Of a stretch of 64,000 nucleotides of DNA, positions 53,352 through 63,020 are shown piece by piece. Where the stretch lies: assembly GCA_005882135.1 (NCBI GenBank), contig VBDR01000036.1, forward strand, positions 1 to 64,000, read 5' to 3'. Every line of letters begins with the position of its first letter. Position 1 is the first letter of the stretch. Under the pieces are notes generated by a model. It saw only the letters and a list, made by a program, of their open reading frames with translations, was not told where the DNA came from and did no database searches. This DNA comes from Chloroflexota bacterium. GTDB lineage: Bacteria; Chloroflexota; Dormibacteria; Dormibacterales; Dormibacteraceae. The position numbers and the translations under genes are program-made.

Positions 53352-55788
53352 TCAGCCGGTCGGGGACGTAGATGACCTTCGACGGCCCCTTGCCGTCGAG
53401 GGCCGCGCGCACCTTCTCGCTGGCAAGCGCCGCCTTCAACGCGTCGGCTTCCGAGAGACCGGCATCGACCTCCAGCCGATCACGCAGCTTGCCGCCCACC
53501 TGCACGACCAGGACGACCTTCGGCTCGGCGGCCTCGGCCTGGTCAAAGGAGGGCCAGGAGGCGTCCGCCAGCAGGCCCTTCTCGCCCAGCCTCTCCCACA
53601 TCTCCTCACCGAGGTGAGGCGCGAGCGGGTTGAGCAGCTTGATGAGCGTGCGCACCGAGGCGTCCCACTCGGCGTCGCGCTTACCACCTTCCTGCAGGTA
53701 GTCCTGCATCGCGTTTGCAAGCTCCATCAGAAAGGCGACGGCGGTGTTGAACCGCAGCTCGTCGTAATGGTCCGTAACTCTGCCCACGGTCTGAGCGACC
53801 TTACGCCGCAAGACGGTCGCGTCCACCTTCGCGACCGAACCTCCCCCATCGTCGACGATCGACTCCGGCTCCAGCACCAGCCGCCACACACGCTGCAGAA
53901 ACTTGACAACCCCGTTTAGCCCGGCCTCGGTCCACTCGACGTCCTCTTCGGGCGGGCCGATGAACATCTCGTAGATCCGGCCTGCGTCCGCGCCCTGCGC
54001 CCCCGCGAGCTCGTCGATCGAGACTCCGTTGCCCAGCGACTTCGACATCACCTGCCCGAAGCGCTTGACCATGCCCTGGTTGAACAGGCGCATGAACGGT
54101 TCAGTGACCTGCACCAGGTCCGCGTCGTACAGCACTTTGGTGAAGAAGCGCGAGTACAGAAGGTGGAGGATCGCGTGCTCGACACCTCCGGTGTACTGGT
54201 CGACGGGCATCCAGTGGTTGGCCAGCTCGGGATCGAAAGGCTCGGTCGTATCGTGCGGGCTGGCGTAGCGCAGGAAGTACCAGGACGAGTCGATGAACGT
54301 GTCCATCGTGTCGGTCTCCCGCCGAGCCTCCTCGCCGCCGATCGGACATGTGGTCCGGTACCAATCCGGCTGCTCGGAGAGGGGTTTGTACTCGGCGGGC
54401 AGCTCAACCGGCAGCTGGTCCAGCGGTACGGGCACGATGCCGTGATTCGGGCAGTAGACGACAGGGATCGGCGCGCCCCAATACCGCTGACGCGAGATCA
54501 GCCAGTCCCTTAGCCGGTACTTGACCGCGCGCTTGCCGATCCCCTTGGCCTCGAGCCAGTCGCAGATCCGGTCGAACGCAACGGCTGAGTCCAGCCCGTT
54601 GAACTCGCCGCTGTTCACCATCACGCCCGGCCCGAGGTACGCCTCGCGCAGCCGGCCCTGGGAACCCGTTGGGGGCGCTATCACCTCACGAATCGCGAGG
54701 TCATACCGGCGCGCGAACTCGAAGTCGCGCTCGTCATGCGCGGGCACGGCCATGATCGCGCCCGTGCCGTATGTGACCAGGACATAGTCCGCAACCCAGA
54801 TCGGGATCCTCTCGCCGTTGAGCGGATTGATCGCGAAACCGCCGGTCGCAACTCCCGTCTTTTCGCGCTCGGTCGACATGCGCTCGATCTCGGTCTCCTT
54901 GCGCGCCTTCTCGACGTACTCGCGCACCCGGGCTCGATGCTTTTCCGTCGTCACGCGCTCGACCAGCGAGTGCTCCGGGGCCAGGACCATGAACGTCGCT
55001 CCGAACAAAGTGTCCGGTCGCGTCGTATAGACGCGCACCGACTCGTCAGGCATCCCATCGACGGGAAAGTCGACCTCGGCGCCCATGCTGCGACCGATCC
55101 AGTTGGTCTGCATGACGCGGACCTTGTGCGGCCACTTGTCGAGCAGGGCGATGTCGTCGAGCAGCCGGTCTGCATAGTCGGTGATCTTCAAGAACCACTG
55201 CTCCAGGTCGCGCTTCTCGACCTCCACGTCGGGATGCCGCCAGCAGCGCCCGTTGATCACCTGCTCGTTGGCGAGCACGGTCTTGTCGACCGGGCACCAG
55301 TTGACCGGCGCCATCGCGCGATACGCCAGACCGCGTTCCAGCATCAGCAGGAACAGCCACTGCGTCCACCGGTAGTAGTCCGGCTCGCAGCTGGTCACCT
55401 CGCGGTCCCAGTCGTAGAGGATTCCTGCCATCGTCAGCTCGCGCTTACCTTTCGCGATGTTTTCGAGGGTCCAGGTCCGGGGATGCAGATTGCCGCGCTT
55501 CATCGCCGCGTTCTCGGCTGGCAGGCCAAAGGCATCCCACCCAAACGGATGCAGAACCTCGAACCCCTGCATGCGCTTCATGCGCGCGAGCACATCGCCC
55601 ATCACATAGTTGCGTAGGTGTCCGACCGTGAGGTCCCCCGACGGATAGGGATACATGACGAGGTCGTAGAACTTCGGCTTCGGGGAGCTGTCGTCGGCTT
55701 TCATGATCCCGCGCTCGGCCCAGACCCGCTGCCATTTCGGCTCGATCTCCTGGGGAACGTACGCGCTACGGCGGGGACGCCTCGACAT
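53335..55788 (-). CDS. leuS: Leucyl-tRNA synthetase
   Basis: 817 residues from [20 protein letters not shown] (an ATG three codons upstream at 55797 is the alternative). Class I signature HIGH appears as [20 protein letters not shown]. The CP1 editing domain has [20 protein letters not shown] and [25 protein letters not shown] is [18 protein letters not shown] leucine-specific/zinc part ([20 protein letters not shown]) and the anticodon and C-terminal domains ([20 protein letters not shown]) complete it. It charges tRNA-Leu. The start overlaps the EamA gene end by about 20 bp. Confidence 0.97.
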   Translation of the reverse strand: MSRRPRRSAYVPQEIEPKWQRVWAERGIMKADDSSPKPKFYDLVMYPYPSGDLTVGHLRNYVMGDVLARMKRMQGFEVLHPFGWDAFGLPAENAAMKRGNLHPRTWTLENIAKGKRELTMAGILYDWDREVTSCEPDYYRWTQWLFLLMLERGLAYRAMAPVNWCPVDKTVLANEQVINGRCWRHPDVEVEKRDLEQWFLKITDYADRLLDDIALLDKWPHKVRVMQTNWIGRSMGAEVDFPVDGMPDESVRVYTTRPDTLFGATFMVLAPEHSLVERVTTEKHRARVREYVEKARKETEIERMSTEREKTGVATGGFAINPLNGERIPIWVADYVLVTYGTGAIMAVPAHDERDFEFARRYDLAIREVIAPPTGSQGRLREAYLGPGVMVNSGEFNGLDSAVAFDRICDWLEAKGIGKRAVKYRLRDWLISRQRYWGAPIPVVYCPNHGIVPVPLDQLPVELPAEYKPLSEQPDWYRTTCPIGGEEARRETDTMDTFIDSSWYFLRYASPHDTTEPFDPELANHWMPVDQYTGGVEHAILHLLYSRFFTKVLYDADLVQVTEPFMRLFNQGMVKRFGQVMSKSLGNGVSIDELAGAQGADAGRIYEMFIGPPEEDVEWTEAGLNGVVKFLQRVWRLVLEPESIVDDGGGSVAKVDATVLRRKVAQTVGRVTDHYDELRFNTAVAFLMELANAMQDYLQEGGKRDAEWDASVRTLIKLLNPLAPHLGEEMWERLGEKGLLADASWPSFDQAEAAEPKVVLVVQVGGKLRDRLEVDAGLSEADALKAALASEKVRAALDGKGPSKVIYVPDRLINLVP

Positions 55789-56614
55789 GGGGTTCAAATT
55801 TTAGGGATGCGAGTTCGTGACCCACGATCGCGGCCAGGAGCAGGGCCGCACCCGCCGCCTGCAAGACTCCCAAACGCTGGCCCGCCAGAACGACGGCTGC
55901 CACCAGCGCCCAGGCCGGTTCCGTGACGAGGATCAATGCCGTGCGGTTGGCGCTGATGCGTGCCTGGACCCAGGTCTGGATGAAGTAGCCGAACGCCGAC
56001 GCGAACACGCCGGTGACGGCGATCGCGAACCAAACCGAGCCATTGGGCGGCCGCAGTGACCAGGTCCCACCAGCGCTGAACAAGAGCGCGCACATTCCCA
56101 TCTGCACCATCGCCAGGGGCGCCGAAGGGGTGCCCGGCGACCACCGGCCCAAGAGCACGATGTGCAGAGCGAAGAGGACCGCGCACACAAGGACCAGCAC
56201 ATCGCCGACGTTCATGCCAAACGAGCCGCCGGTCAGCAGCAAAAGGCCGGCAAACGAGATGACGACAGCCGACCATGTCCACCAGTGGATGGGAGCGCCG
56301 AACAGCCGGTTGATCACCGGCGTCAAGACGACGAATAAGCCCGTGATCAACCCCGCGTTGCCTGGGCTCGTGATGGCAAGCCCCGCTGTCTGGGTCAGAT
56401 AGCCCCCTGCGAGCGCCACCCCAATCACCGCGCCGATCCGCAGCTCTCGGCGCGTTGGAAGGCGATGCACCAGCACCACCAGCACCACCAGTGCCAGCAG
56501 GAATCGGATCTCCAGGAACGGCAGCGTCGGATACTGTGTGATTGCGTCCTTCACCAGGACGAAGGTCCAGCCCCAGACCGCGGTGACCAACAGCAACAAG
56601 AGGACGTAGATCAA
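55766..56614 (-). CDS. EamA-family (DMT) membrane transporter
   Basis: 282 residues with ten predicted spans in two EamA repeats: [20 protein letters not shown] with [20 protein letters not shown], the [20 protein letters not shown] turn, then [20 protein letters not shown] and [20 protein letters not shown]. It probably exports a metabolite or amino acid; substrate unknown. The start is TTG at 56614; no good ribosome site precedes it. TTG on this strand and the ATG of the divergent HIT gene overlap in CAATG. Confidence 0.9.
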   Translation of the reverse strand: MIYVLLLLLVTAVWGWTFVLVKDAITQYPTLPFLEIRFLLALVVLVVLVHRLPTRRELRIGAVIGVALAGGYLTQTAGLAITSPGNAGLITGLFVVLTPVINRLFGAPIHWWTWSAVVISFAGLLLLTGGSFGMNVGDVLVLVCAVLFALHIVLLGRWSPGTPSAPLAMVQMGMCALLFSAGGTWSLRPPNGSVWFAIAVTGVFASAFGYFIQTWVQARISANRTALILVTEPAWALVAAVVLAGQRLGVLQAAGAALLLAAIVGHELASLKFEPHVEASPP

Positions 56615-57099
56615 TGGATCGACTCTGGGCGCCCTGGCGGATGGAGTACATCGCCGGCGAGCAGCGACCCGGATGCCTGTTCTGCCGCGTGATCGAGCAT
56701 CCCGACGACCCCGACGCGGGGCTGGTGGTGTGGCGGCCCCAGGGGGCGATCGTGATGCTGAACAAATTTCCGTATAACCCCGGCCACGCCATGGTGGCGC
56801 CGATCGCGCACAAAGCGAGCCTCGAGGATCTTGACGACGCCGAGACCACAGAACTCATGCGCGCCGTGCGCCGCACCATCGGCGTCCTCAACAAGACGAT
56901 GACTCCCGATGGCCTCAACGCGGGCGTGAACATCGGACGCGCGGCCGGGGCCGGGATTCCCGACCACGTTCACTTTCACATCGTGCCGCGGTGGAACGGC
57001 GACACCAACTTCATGGCCGTGATCGACGACGTGAAGATCGTCAACGAGGCGCTGGGTCAGACCGCGGAAAAGCTCAAGCGGGCGTTCGCCGCCACGTAA
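56614..57099 (+). CDS. HIT-family hydrolase (Ap4A phosphorylase/hydrolase type)
   Basis: 161 residues with AGAGG upstream. LWAPWRMEYIAGEQRPGCLF, then CRVIEHPDDPDAGLVVWRPQ, begins the actinobacterial-type HIT domain. The histidine triad is PDHVHFHIVPRWNGDTNFMA, preceded by MLNKFPYNPGHAMVAPIAHK and NAGVNIGRAAGAGIP. It cleaves dinucleoside polyphosphates or AMP-linked compounds. The C-terminus overlaps the convergent amidohydrolase by 26 bp. Confidence 0.93.
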   Translation: MDRLWAPWRMEYIAGEQRPGCLFCRVIEHPDDPDAGLVVWRPQGAIVMLNKFPYNPGHAMVAPIAHKASLEDLDDAETTELMRAVRRTIGVLNKTMTPDGLNAGVNIGRAAGAGIPDHVHFHIVPRWNGDTNFMAVIDDVKIVNEALGQTAEKLKRAFAAT

Positions 57100-58549
57100 G
57101 GCGGCCGCCCGCGACCGTCGCCACGACCCCGCCATCGTCGACGACGGTCATGTCACAGAGCTTCCGTGGGCGCAGCGCTCCCAGCTCCGATTCCATGCCG
57201 GCGGCGTAAGCGGCGCCCGCCGTGTACGCGCGCAAGGCGGAGGCTCGCGTCAGGGCCAGCTCGGGATGCCACCGTGCGCGCCGTCTCCACGCCGTCGCGG
57301 CCTCGATCCCGGCCAGCGGGTCCGCCGTCTCCACCGGCGAATCGGACCCAAAGGCGAGGCGAACGCCGGCTTCTTCGAGCGCCCGCCACGCGTACGCCTG
57401 CTTGGTGACCCCGGGCCACATGGCGTCAGCAAGCTCCCGATCGGCGATGGCGTGGATCGGCTGCATCGAGGCTATCACGCCGATCCGCGCCATCCGGACT
57501 ATGTCCTTGGGGTGCACACACTGCGCGTGCTCGATGCGCGGTCGCCACATCGGCCAGGCGTTGCGGTGCGGCGCCAGCGCGTCGAGCGCTCGCCGCACGG
57601 CGGCATCGCCGATCGCGTGGAGGCACACGTTCAGCTCCGCGCGGGCACAACGCTGCACCAGATCGGCCAAGGCGTCCTGGGTTAGGCGTGCGACCCCGGA
57701 TCCGTCCAGCATCTCAGCCGTACGGCTGCCCAGGGATCCGTCGAGGAAAGCCTTCACGCCCCAAACGCGCAGCCAGGGATCGCCCCAACCCGAACGTATC
57801 CCCATCCGCTCGGCGTGTGGGAGGTCGGCGAGCGGAAGGTTGTAGGAGACCCGGACGGGCAACGCCCCAGAGGCACGAAGGCGCTGCAGCGACGCCAGGG
57901 TGCCCGCGCTGTCCATCGAGTGCACCGACGTGAGACCAAACCTGGCGAGGTCGCCGAGTACGGCGACCATCGCGGCGTCGAGATCGGGATCCGCCGGCCG
58001 TGGCAGCACGCTCGAAACGATCTGCATCGCGGTCTCGAGCAGGATCCCCGACGGCTCGCCGTGGTCGTCGCGGACGATCCGACCGCCGGGCGGATCCTCG
58101 GTCGAGCTGGAGATGCCGGCCGCGCGCAGCGCCTCGCTCGATACCCACGCCGAGTGCCCGTCCTTCCGCAGCATGTACGCCGGCCTGCCTGCGACCGCGG
58201 CGTCCAGCTGTTGGCGGGTCGGGAAGGCCGGCTCCGGCCAGGCGTCGTTGTACCAGCCCGATCCCATGACCCAGGCGCCCTTCGGGAGCTCCTTCGCCCG
58301 TTGCCTGATCCGGGCGGAGGCGTCCCGCAGGTCGGTGGCGCCGGACAGGTCGACGGTCAGCTTGCGGTCCGCGAGTCCCTCGAGGTGGATGTGGGAATCG
58401 ATAAGGCCCGGCCGGGCGACGCCACGGAGCCGCACGACCTCCGCCCTCCGTCCCGCTGCCGGCCGCGCCCGTGCCCCGACGGCGATGATCCGTCCGTCAA
58501 ACGCCGCCACCTCCGGCTTGCATCCGGAGTACAGAACCGGCTGAATCAA
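57074..58549 (-). CDS. Amidohydrolase of the YtcJ-like (Amidohydro_3) type
   Basis: 491 residues from TTG 58549, which overlaps the acyl-CoA dehydrogenase stop as TTGA. PGLIDSHIHLEGLADRKLTV supplies the HxH metal site, followed by YMLRKDGHSAWVSSEALRAA, WLRVWGVKAFLDGSLGSRTA (carboxylated-Lys region), NVCLHAIGDAAVRRALDALA, RIEHAQCVHPKDIVR and VRLAFGSDSPVETADPLAGI (last Asp). Family members hydrolyse N-acyl amino acids or cyclic amides; substrate not deducible. It is co-translated with the dehydrogenase. Confidence 0.92.
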   Translation of the reverse strand: MIQPVLYSGCKPEVAAFDGRIIAVGARARPAAGRRAEVVRLRGVARPGLIDSHIHLEGLADRKLTVDLSGATDLRDASARIRQRAKELPKGAWVMGSGWYNDAWPEPAFPTRQQLDAAVAGRPAYMLRKDGHSAWVSSEALRAAGISSSTEDPPGGRIVRDDHGEPSGILLETAMQIVSSVLPRPADPDLDAAMVAVLGDLARFGLTSVHSMDSAGTLASLQRLRASGALPVRVSYNLPLADLPHAERMGIRSGWGDPWLRVWGVKAFLDGSLGSRTAEMLDGSGVARLTQDALADLVQRCARAELNVCLHAIGDAAVRRALDALAPHRNAWPMWRPRIEHAQCVHPKDIVRMARIGVIASMQPIHAIADRELADAMWPGVTKQAYAWRALEEAGVRLAFGSDSPVETADPLAGIEAATAWRRRARWHPELALTRASALRAYTAGAAYAAGMESELGALRPRKLCDMTVVDDGGVVATVAGGRLTWRRTPA

Positions 58550-59679
58550 AGACCGTACGACTTGGCGATGATCTCCTTCATGATCTCGTCGGTACCCGCA
58601 CCGATCCGCGCCAGCCGGGCGTCGCGCCACGCCCGCTCAACCGGAAACTCGCGCATGTAACCGTGGCCGCCGAGGATCTGGATCGCGTCGTCCGCGACCT
58701 CGCAGGCGACCTGCGTCGCCAGCAGCTTGGCCTGTGAGATCTCGCGCACCGGGTACTCGCCATCGCCCCAGCGCTTGGCCGTCTCATAAACGAGGGCCCG
58801 CGCGGCCGAGATCTTCGTGCCCATATCGACGAGCTTGTGCTTGATCACCTGGAAATTCGAGATCGGCTGGCCGAAGGCCATCCGGTTGCGCGCGTACTCC
58901 ATCGTGTACTCGAAGACATGGTTCGCCCCGGCGACGGCCCCGGCGGCCGTGATCATGCGCTCGCCCTGAAGCTCCCACATCAGGTGCTTGAAGCCCTCAC
59001 CCTCCTCCCCAATCAGGTTCGAAGCAGGAACGTGGCAGTCCTCGAACAGCAGCTCGGCGGTGTCAGACGAATGCATGCCAAGCTTTTTCAGCGTCCGTGA
59101 GACCTCGAATCCGGGCGTCCCCTTTTCGATGACGAGCAGGTTGTAACCCGAGTGGCCTCGCTCGCGCTCGCCCTTGGTGACGACCAACGCCCAGTGACAC
59201 CGGGCGCCGTTGGTGATGAACGTCTTGCGGCCGTTGACGATGAACTCGTCGCCGAATCGCCGAGCCACCGTTGTGATGCCGGCCACGTCCGAGCCCGCGT
59301 CGGGCTCTGTGATGGCGATCGCCGCGATCTGCTCGCCCCGGATCGCAGGAGCCAACCAGCGCCGCTTCTGGTCCTCGGTCCCGAACTTGAATACAGGTGG
59401 CGTGGCCATCTCGGTCTGCACCGCGACTGCCATGCCAAGGCCGCCGCTACCGACCCGCGCCAGCTCCTCAGACAGCACCACGGCCGAGAAGTAGTCGCCG
59501 CCCTGGCCGCCGTATTCCGGCGGATAGCGCAGCCCCAGGAAGCCCAGCTCGCCGAGCCGCTGGAAGATCGAGTCCGGGAAGGTCTTCTCCTCCCACTCCT
59601 CGAGGTGCGGCTGGACCTCTTTCTCGAGGAACTTGCGGATGTGGAGGCGGAGTTCCTCATGGGCGTCGGTGAAGTACAT
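58546..59679 (-). CDS. Acyl-CoA dehydrogenase
   Basis: 377 residues with the full ACAD fold: FTDAHEELRLHIRKFLEKEV, then YPPEYGGQGGDYFSAVVLSE, FAD-binding ITEPDAGSDVAGITTVARRF and NGRKTFITNGARCHWALVVT, and GQPISNFQVIKHKLVDMGTK. The C-terminus is ILGGHGYMREFPVERAWRDA then RIGAGTDEIMKEII. The usual EGT base is AGT here, while QGERMITAAGA places a Glu where isovaleryl- and long-chain enzymes keep theirs, so it is probably of that type. It oxidises an acyl-CoA with electron transfer to ETF. ATG 59679 is preferred over TTG 59685. Confidence 0.94.
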   Translation of the reverse strand: MYFTDAHEELRLHIRKFLEKEVQPHLEEWEEKTFPDSIFQRLGELGFLGLRYPPEYGGQGGDYFSAVVLSEELARVGSGGLGMAVAVQTEMATPPVFKFGTEDQKRRWLAPAIRGEQIAAIAITEPDAGSDVAGITTVARRFGDEFIVNGRKTFITNGARCHWALVVTKGERERGHSGYNLLVIEKGTPGFEVSRTLKKLGMHSSDTAELLFEDCHVPASNLIGEEGEGFKHLMWELQGERMITAAGAVAGANHVFEYTMEYARNRMAFGQPISNFQVIKHKLVDMGTKISAARALVYETAKRWGDGEYPVREISQAKLLATQVACEVADDAIQILGGHGYMREFPVERAWRDARLARIGAGTDEIMKEIIAKSYGL

Positions 59680-59772
59680 CGGCAAGGAGTGTAGGGCGAC
59701 CGCAACTCGGCTTACGGTATGATTCGCGGCCGAACCTCTAACCGGTAGATCAAACGCGCACTGGGAGTTGGA

Positions 59773-59871
59773 TTGGGCTCAGTCATCAAGAAGCGGCGCA
59801 AGAAGATGCGCAAGCACAAGCACAAGAAGATGCTGAAGAAGACCCGTTGGGCACGACGGGCGCACGCCTAG
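59773..59871 (+). CDS. bS22-like / AURKAIP1-COX24 domain ribosomal peptide (32 aa)
   Basis: A TTG start with GGGAG seven bases upstream gives [20 protein letters not shown] then [11 protein letters not shown] and TAG. This is nearly the sequence of the mycobacterial 30S protein bS22 ([20 protein letters not shown]-type). About half its residues are Lys or Arg. It would bind rRNA on the small subunit. It is too short for most gene finders. A TATGAT box at 59717-59722 may be its -10. Confidence 0.9.
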   Translation: [32 protein letters not shown]

Positions 59872-59903
59872 GCCCCGAGGCCAGGGATTAGGATTAGCCC
59901 GGC

Positions 59904-60551
59904 ATGGGTTGGTGGATCCTCGTGGCGATCGTCGTCCTGGTCGTCCTTTGGCTGGTCTTCACCTACAACGGCCTGATCTCGGCCCGGAACAGAACCCAGG
60001 AGGCGTGGTCCGAGATCGATGTCGAGCTCAAGCGCCGGCATGACCTGATCCCGAACCTGGTCAACACGGTGCAGGGGTACATGGGCCATGAGCGGGGCAC
60101 GCTCGAGGCGGTGACCAACGCACGCGCTAACGCCGTCGCCGCCGGCGCGACAGGCGACCCGGCCAAGATCGGACAGGCGGAGAACATGCTGTCCCAGAGC
60201 CTGCGGAGCCTGTTCGCGGTGTCGGAGAACTATCCCGACCTGAAGGCGATCTCCGCGTTCACTAACCTGCAGGAGAACCTGACCGCGACCGAGGACAAGC
60301 TCGAGTTCTCCCGCCGCTTCTACAACGGCAACGTGCGCGACTACAACATCAAGCTGCAGACCCTCCCGACCTCGCTCATCGCCGGCGTCCTCGGTTTCAA
60401 GCCGTTCGGCTTCTTCCAGGCGGACGAGGGCGATCGCACGGTGCCACAGGTCAGCTTCGGCAACGTTCCGCCCGCGAGCACGCTTCCGCCGGCGGCAGGC
60501 CCGGGCGGGCCTCCCGGCCCCGGCTCCGCGGGACCCCCACCCCAGAGCTAG
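59904..60551 (+). CDS. LemA-family membrane protein
   Basis: 215 residues. One N-terminal span (ILVAIVVLVVLWLVFTYNGL) leads to the LemA helical bundle: SARNRTQEAWSEIDVELKRR, HDLIPNLVNTVQGYMGHERG and RRFYNGNVRDYNIKLQTLP, plus GFKPFGFFQADE. A Pro/Gly-rich tail of about 35 residues ends the protein. LemA proteins are often paired with a TPM-domain or HtpX partner; none is present here. Function unknown, possibly envelope stress. Confidence 0.94.
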   Translation: MGWWILVAIVVLVVLWLVFTYNGLISARNRTQEAWSEIDVELKRRHDLIPNLVNTVQGYMGHERGTLEAVTNARANAVAAGATGDPAKIGQAENMLSQSLRSLFAVSENYPDLKAISAFTNLQENLTATEDKLEFSRRFYNGNVRDYNIKLQTLPTSLIAGVLGFKPFGFFQADEGDRTVPQVSFGNVPPASTLPPAAGPGGPPGPGSAGPPPQS

Positions 60552-60561
60552 CGAGAGAGCT

Positions 60562-60604
60562 CCTCCCCGTTCATGGGGAGGCGGCGCCCAAGGCGCCGGA
60601 GGGG
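60562..60604 (+). repeat. Dispersed palindromic repeat, copy 8
   Basis: CCTCCCCGTTCATGGGGAGG, then GGCGCC/GGCGCC around CAA, ending GGAGGGGC. It fills the gap between the convergent lemA and phospholipase D genes, ending just before the latter's stop, so it could act as a bidirectional hairpin there. Confidence 0.9.
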
Positions 60605-61630
60605 CTACGCGCGGGACCTCGCCCAGTCCGACTCAAAGCGGTTCGCGTAAGCCTGCACAGCCCCGGCATCGGCCGTTTCAATGTCGAGCTCGTGATTGAC
60701 GCCCAAGCCGCTGAGCGTCCAGTTCGCCGAGCCAAGCACGAGCTCGGCGTCGAAGAGCCCGATCTTGGCGTGGAGGAGCACGCCTATGGGGACCGGATAC
60801 CACCGCACCTCGACCCCGCCCGCCCGCAGCACGGCGAACGCGTGGAGGTTGTAGGACTGGTTGGGGTCGAGCACGACCCGGACGTCGGCGCCGCGGTGGT
60901 GCGCCACGACCAGCCCGGCGATGACCTCGGCGTCCGTGAGCGTGTAGACCTCCGCCAAGACTCGACGCACGGCGCGGCCAAGCCCGTGCGCGAGCATGCG
61001 GCGGATCTCGGCGCCGGGCGCGGTCTGCGCCACTGCCCCCGCCTGCGCCGGCACCGGCGACGGATGCCCCCCGGCGAGGGCCCAGTCCTGCTCGAAGATG
61101 CGGACCAGCCGATCAACATCGACTGTGACCTCGGTCTCCAGGACGTAGTCGTGGTTGCGCTCGCTGTGCGCTCCCCAGTTCATGCCGCCGACCGCGGCCT
61201 CGCCATCGGCGACGAGGAGCTTGACGTGGTCGATCTGATGGCGTGCGTCGTCGACGGGGTACGCACGCTCAGGCACGCCCAACGAGTCGAGCTGCTGCAC
61301 CGCTTTTCGGCTCGCCGTCACGGTTGGATCGGTGACGACGCGCACGTCAACACCGCGTGCCTCCGCGGTGCTGAGCCCCTCCACCACATCGGGCCGCCCA
61401 AGCTCATACATCTCGACCAGCAGCCGGCGCTCGGCCGAGCCGAGCAGCCGGCCGACCAGGGTGAAGATGCCGGCATCCTGCCAGAGCCGTACCTCGCCCG
61501 CGGCGAGCTTGCGGGCGGCATCACGAGGCCCCACCCCAGCTTCGCCGGACCTCCCCATGAATGGGGAGGAGGCCGGGCTCGAGCAGCCGCCGAGGGAGAG
61601 GAGGAAGAGCAGGCAGACCACTCGAACCAC
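60605..61630 (-). CDS. Phospholipase D-family lipoprotein with two HKD motifs
   Basis: 341 residues from GTG. Lipoprotein signal MVRVVCLLFLLSLGGC. Two PLD repeats: HVKLLVADGEAAVGGMNWGA (first HxK-x4-D with GGMN) and LLHAKIGLFDAELVLGSANW (second), each after a strand-helix such as VDVRVVTDPTVTASRKAVQQ and ADVRVVLDPNQSYNLHAFAV. It resembles cardiolipin synthase-like or nuclease PLDs facing outward. The linker just after the lipobox (SSPFMGRSGEAGVGP) is encoded by a copy of the dispersed palindromic repeat. Confidence 0.92.
   Translation of the reverse strand: MVRVVCLLFLLSLGGCSSPASSPFMGRSGEAGVGPRDAARKLAAGEVRLWQDAGIFTLVGRLLGSAERRLLVEMYELGRPDVVEGLSTAEARGVDVRVVTDPTVTASRKAVQQLDSLGVPERAYPVDDARHQIDHVKLLVADGEAAVGGMNWGAHSERNHDYVLETEVTVDVDRLVRIFEQDWALAGGHPSPVPAQAGAVAQTAPGAEIRRMLAHGLGRAVRRVLAEVYTLTDAEVIAGLVVAHHRGADVRVVLDPNQSYNLHAFAVLRAGGVEVRWYPVPIGVLLHAKIGLFDAELVLGSANWTLSGLGVNHELDIETADAGAVQAYANRFESDWARSRA
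61528..61569 (-). repeat. Dispersed palindromic repeat, copy 9, inside a coding sequence
   Basis: Minus strand reads CCTCCCCATTCATGGGGAGG, then TCCGGCGAAGCTGGGG and GGGGC. It lies in frame in the linker of the phospholipase D lipoprotein, codons about 21-35. The second hairpin arm (CCGGC/GCTGG) is imperfect. Confidence 0.85.
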
Positions 61631-61693
61631 AGCGGGCGAAAACTACGCCGGACAGATTCGTCCGCCAACCCCGCCTGTTAACGGCACAAAAAG

Positions 61694-62464
61694 CTAGATG
61701 GTCTCCACTCGCATGCCAGGGCGCGCGCCCAGCAGCCGGTCCGCGCGCGATTCGCGGACGCCGACCTCGAGGTATCCCATGCTGCCGACGTACACAAACG
61801 GCTCGCCGGGCCTCGCCTCTGAATATGTCTTGGCCGTCGCGCTGATGTCATGGCCGTGGATGCGCAGCCGCCGCACCGGCGGCTTGAGATTGGTGACCAG
61901 GTTGCCAAACCCGTCTGTCCACAGCACGCGCGGGCCAGTGTCGGGCAGCGCGACTGGCGGATCCGTCTTCGGGCCGAGGGATTCGAGCGGCACGCCTGAG
62001 GCGAGGGCCGCCGCAGCCGGGGCGAACACGTCGCGTCCCTCAAACGTGGGCGCGCCTCGAGGCGCCAGCTCGTGCACCGCCTGCACACCGACCTCGTCGA
62101 TCACGATCGCGAAAAGCCCGTTGTCGGGGCCGATGTAGAAGCGCCCGCCGGCCTCCACGATCAGGCGCCGGCGCGTGCTCCCCACCCCCGGATCGACCAC
62201 CGCAAGGTGCACGGAGCCGCCGCCGAAGTGGCGCGTGCCCGCGAAAAGCATGAACGCGCCCGCCGAGACATCGAATCGCGGCACCTCATGCGACACGTCG
62301 ACCAGCACCGCGCTGGGACAGCCGGCGAGAACGACGCCTTTCATCGCCGCGACGAGTGGAGAGCCGGATCCGAAATCGGTCGTGAAAGTGACGACCGGCG
62401 GTGCGGTTGAACCGCTACCAGTACCTCGTTTCTTTCCAGGGGTCTGCTTCGTCGTGATAGCCAC
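61694..62464 (-). CDS. SAM hydrolase (adenosyl-chloride/hydroxide adenosyltransferase family, DUF62)
   Basis: 256 residues. PPVVTFTTDFGSGSPLVAAM has the TDFG motif; then VDVSHEVPRFDVSAGAFML, VHLAVVDPGVGSTRRRLIVE and FYIGPDNGLFAIVIDEVGVQ, and a C-terminal beta barrel (RVLWTDGFGNLVTNLKPPVR). The D-R/H-x-H type triad residues of SAM:hydroxide adenosyltransferases are compatible, and halogenase-specific loops are not evident. It would split SAM to adenosine and methionine. GTG start; its 5' end overlaps the next upstream gene by 50 bp. Confidence 0.93.
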   Translation of the reverse strand: MAITTKQTPGKKRGTGSGSTAPPVVTFTTDFGSGSPLVAAMKGVVLAGCPSAVLVDVSHEVPRFDVSAGAFMLFAGTRHFGGGSVHLAVVDPGVGSTRRRLIVEAGGRFYIGPDNGLFAIVIDEVGVQAVHELAPRGAPTFEGRDVFAPAAAALASGVPLESLGPKTDPPVALPDTGPRVLWTDGFGNLVTNLKPPVRRLRIHGHDISATAKTYSEARPGEPFVYVGSMGYLEVGVRESRADRLLGARPGMRVETI

Positions 62465-63020
62465 GTTGCTCCCAGAAACCTAGCCGGTTGCGCTGCATGA
62501 ACTCTAGCCCGCGCAACCACTTCGCCGACTTCCAGAAGTATTTCGAGGGCACAAACAGGCGCAGCGGCCAGCCGTGGTCGGGGGTGAGGTCGTACCCATT
62601 CCACGCGTAGCACAGCAGGTTGTCCTCACCGTCCAGCACGCTCAGCGGCACCGACGTCGTGTACCCGTACTCGCAGTGCGCCATCACGTACCTGGCTTCG
62701 GGTTTCGGTTGGACGCGGTCGAGGATCTCGCGGATAGGGACTCCGGTCCACCTGTCCCCGAGCCGGCTCCAACCGGTGACGCAGTGGATGTCGGCGACCA
62801 CCTCCTTGGATGGGAGCGCGCGCAGCTCGCCGTAGTCAAGCGTCAGCTCGTTCTCGACCGCTCCGAAAACCTTGAAGTCCCACTTCGTGACGTCGCTGTT
62901 GGGCACCGGGCCGAAATGAAGGAGTGGCCAGCGGTCGGGCGCGGTGAGCGTCTGACCGGGCGGGATGCGAGCCGGATCGACGCCTTCCGGCACGCGCTTG
63001 CTTTTGAAGAACGAGGCCAC
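62415..63020 (-). CDS. Molybdopterin-dependent oxidoreductase (sulfite-oxidase fold)
   Basis: 201 residues from GTG. PLLHFGPVPNSDVTKWDFKV opens the Moco domain; VVADIHCVTGWSRLGDRWTG carries the Mo-binding Cys. It continues with YVMAHCEYGYTTSVPLSVLD, LTPDHGWPLRLFVPSKYFWK and SAKWLRGLEFMQRNRLGFWE. There is no dimerisation domain and no twin-Arg signal, so it is a minimal cytoplasmic-looking MsrP/YedY relative. Electron acceptor and substrate unknown. It overlaps the SAM hydrolase gene by 50 bp. Confidence 0.93.
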   Translation of the reverse strand: MASFFKSKRVPEGVDPARIPPGQTLTAPDRWPLLHFGPVPNSDVTKWDFKVFGAVENELTLDYGELRALPSKEVVADIHCVTGWSRLGDRWTGVPIREILDRVQPKPEARYVMAHCEYGYTTSVPLSVLDGEDNLLCYAWNGYDLTPDHGWPLRLFVPSKYFWKSAKWLRGLEFMQRNRLGFWEQRGYHDEADPWKETRYW

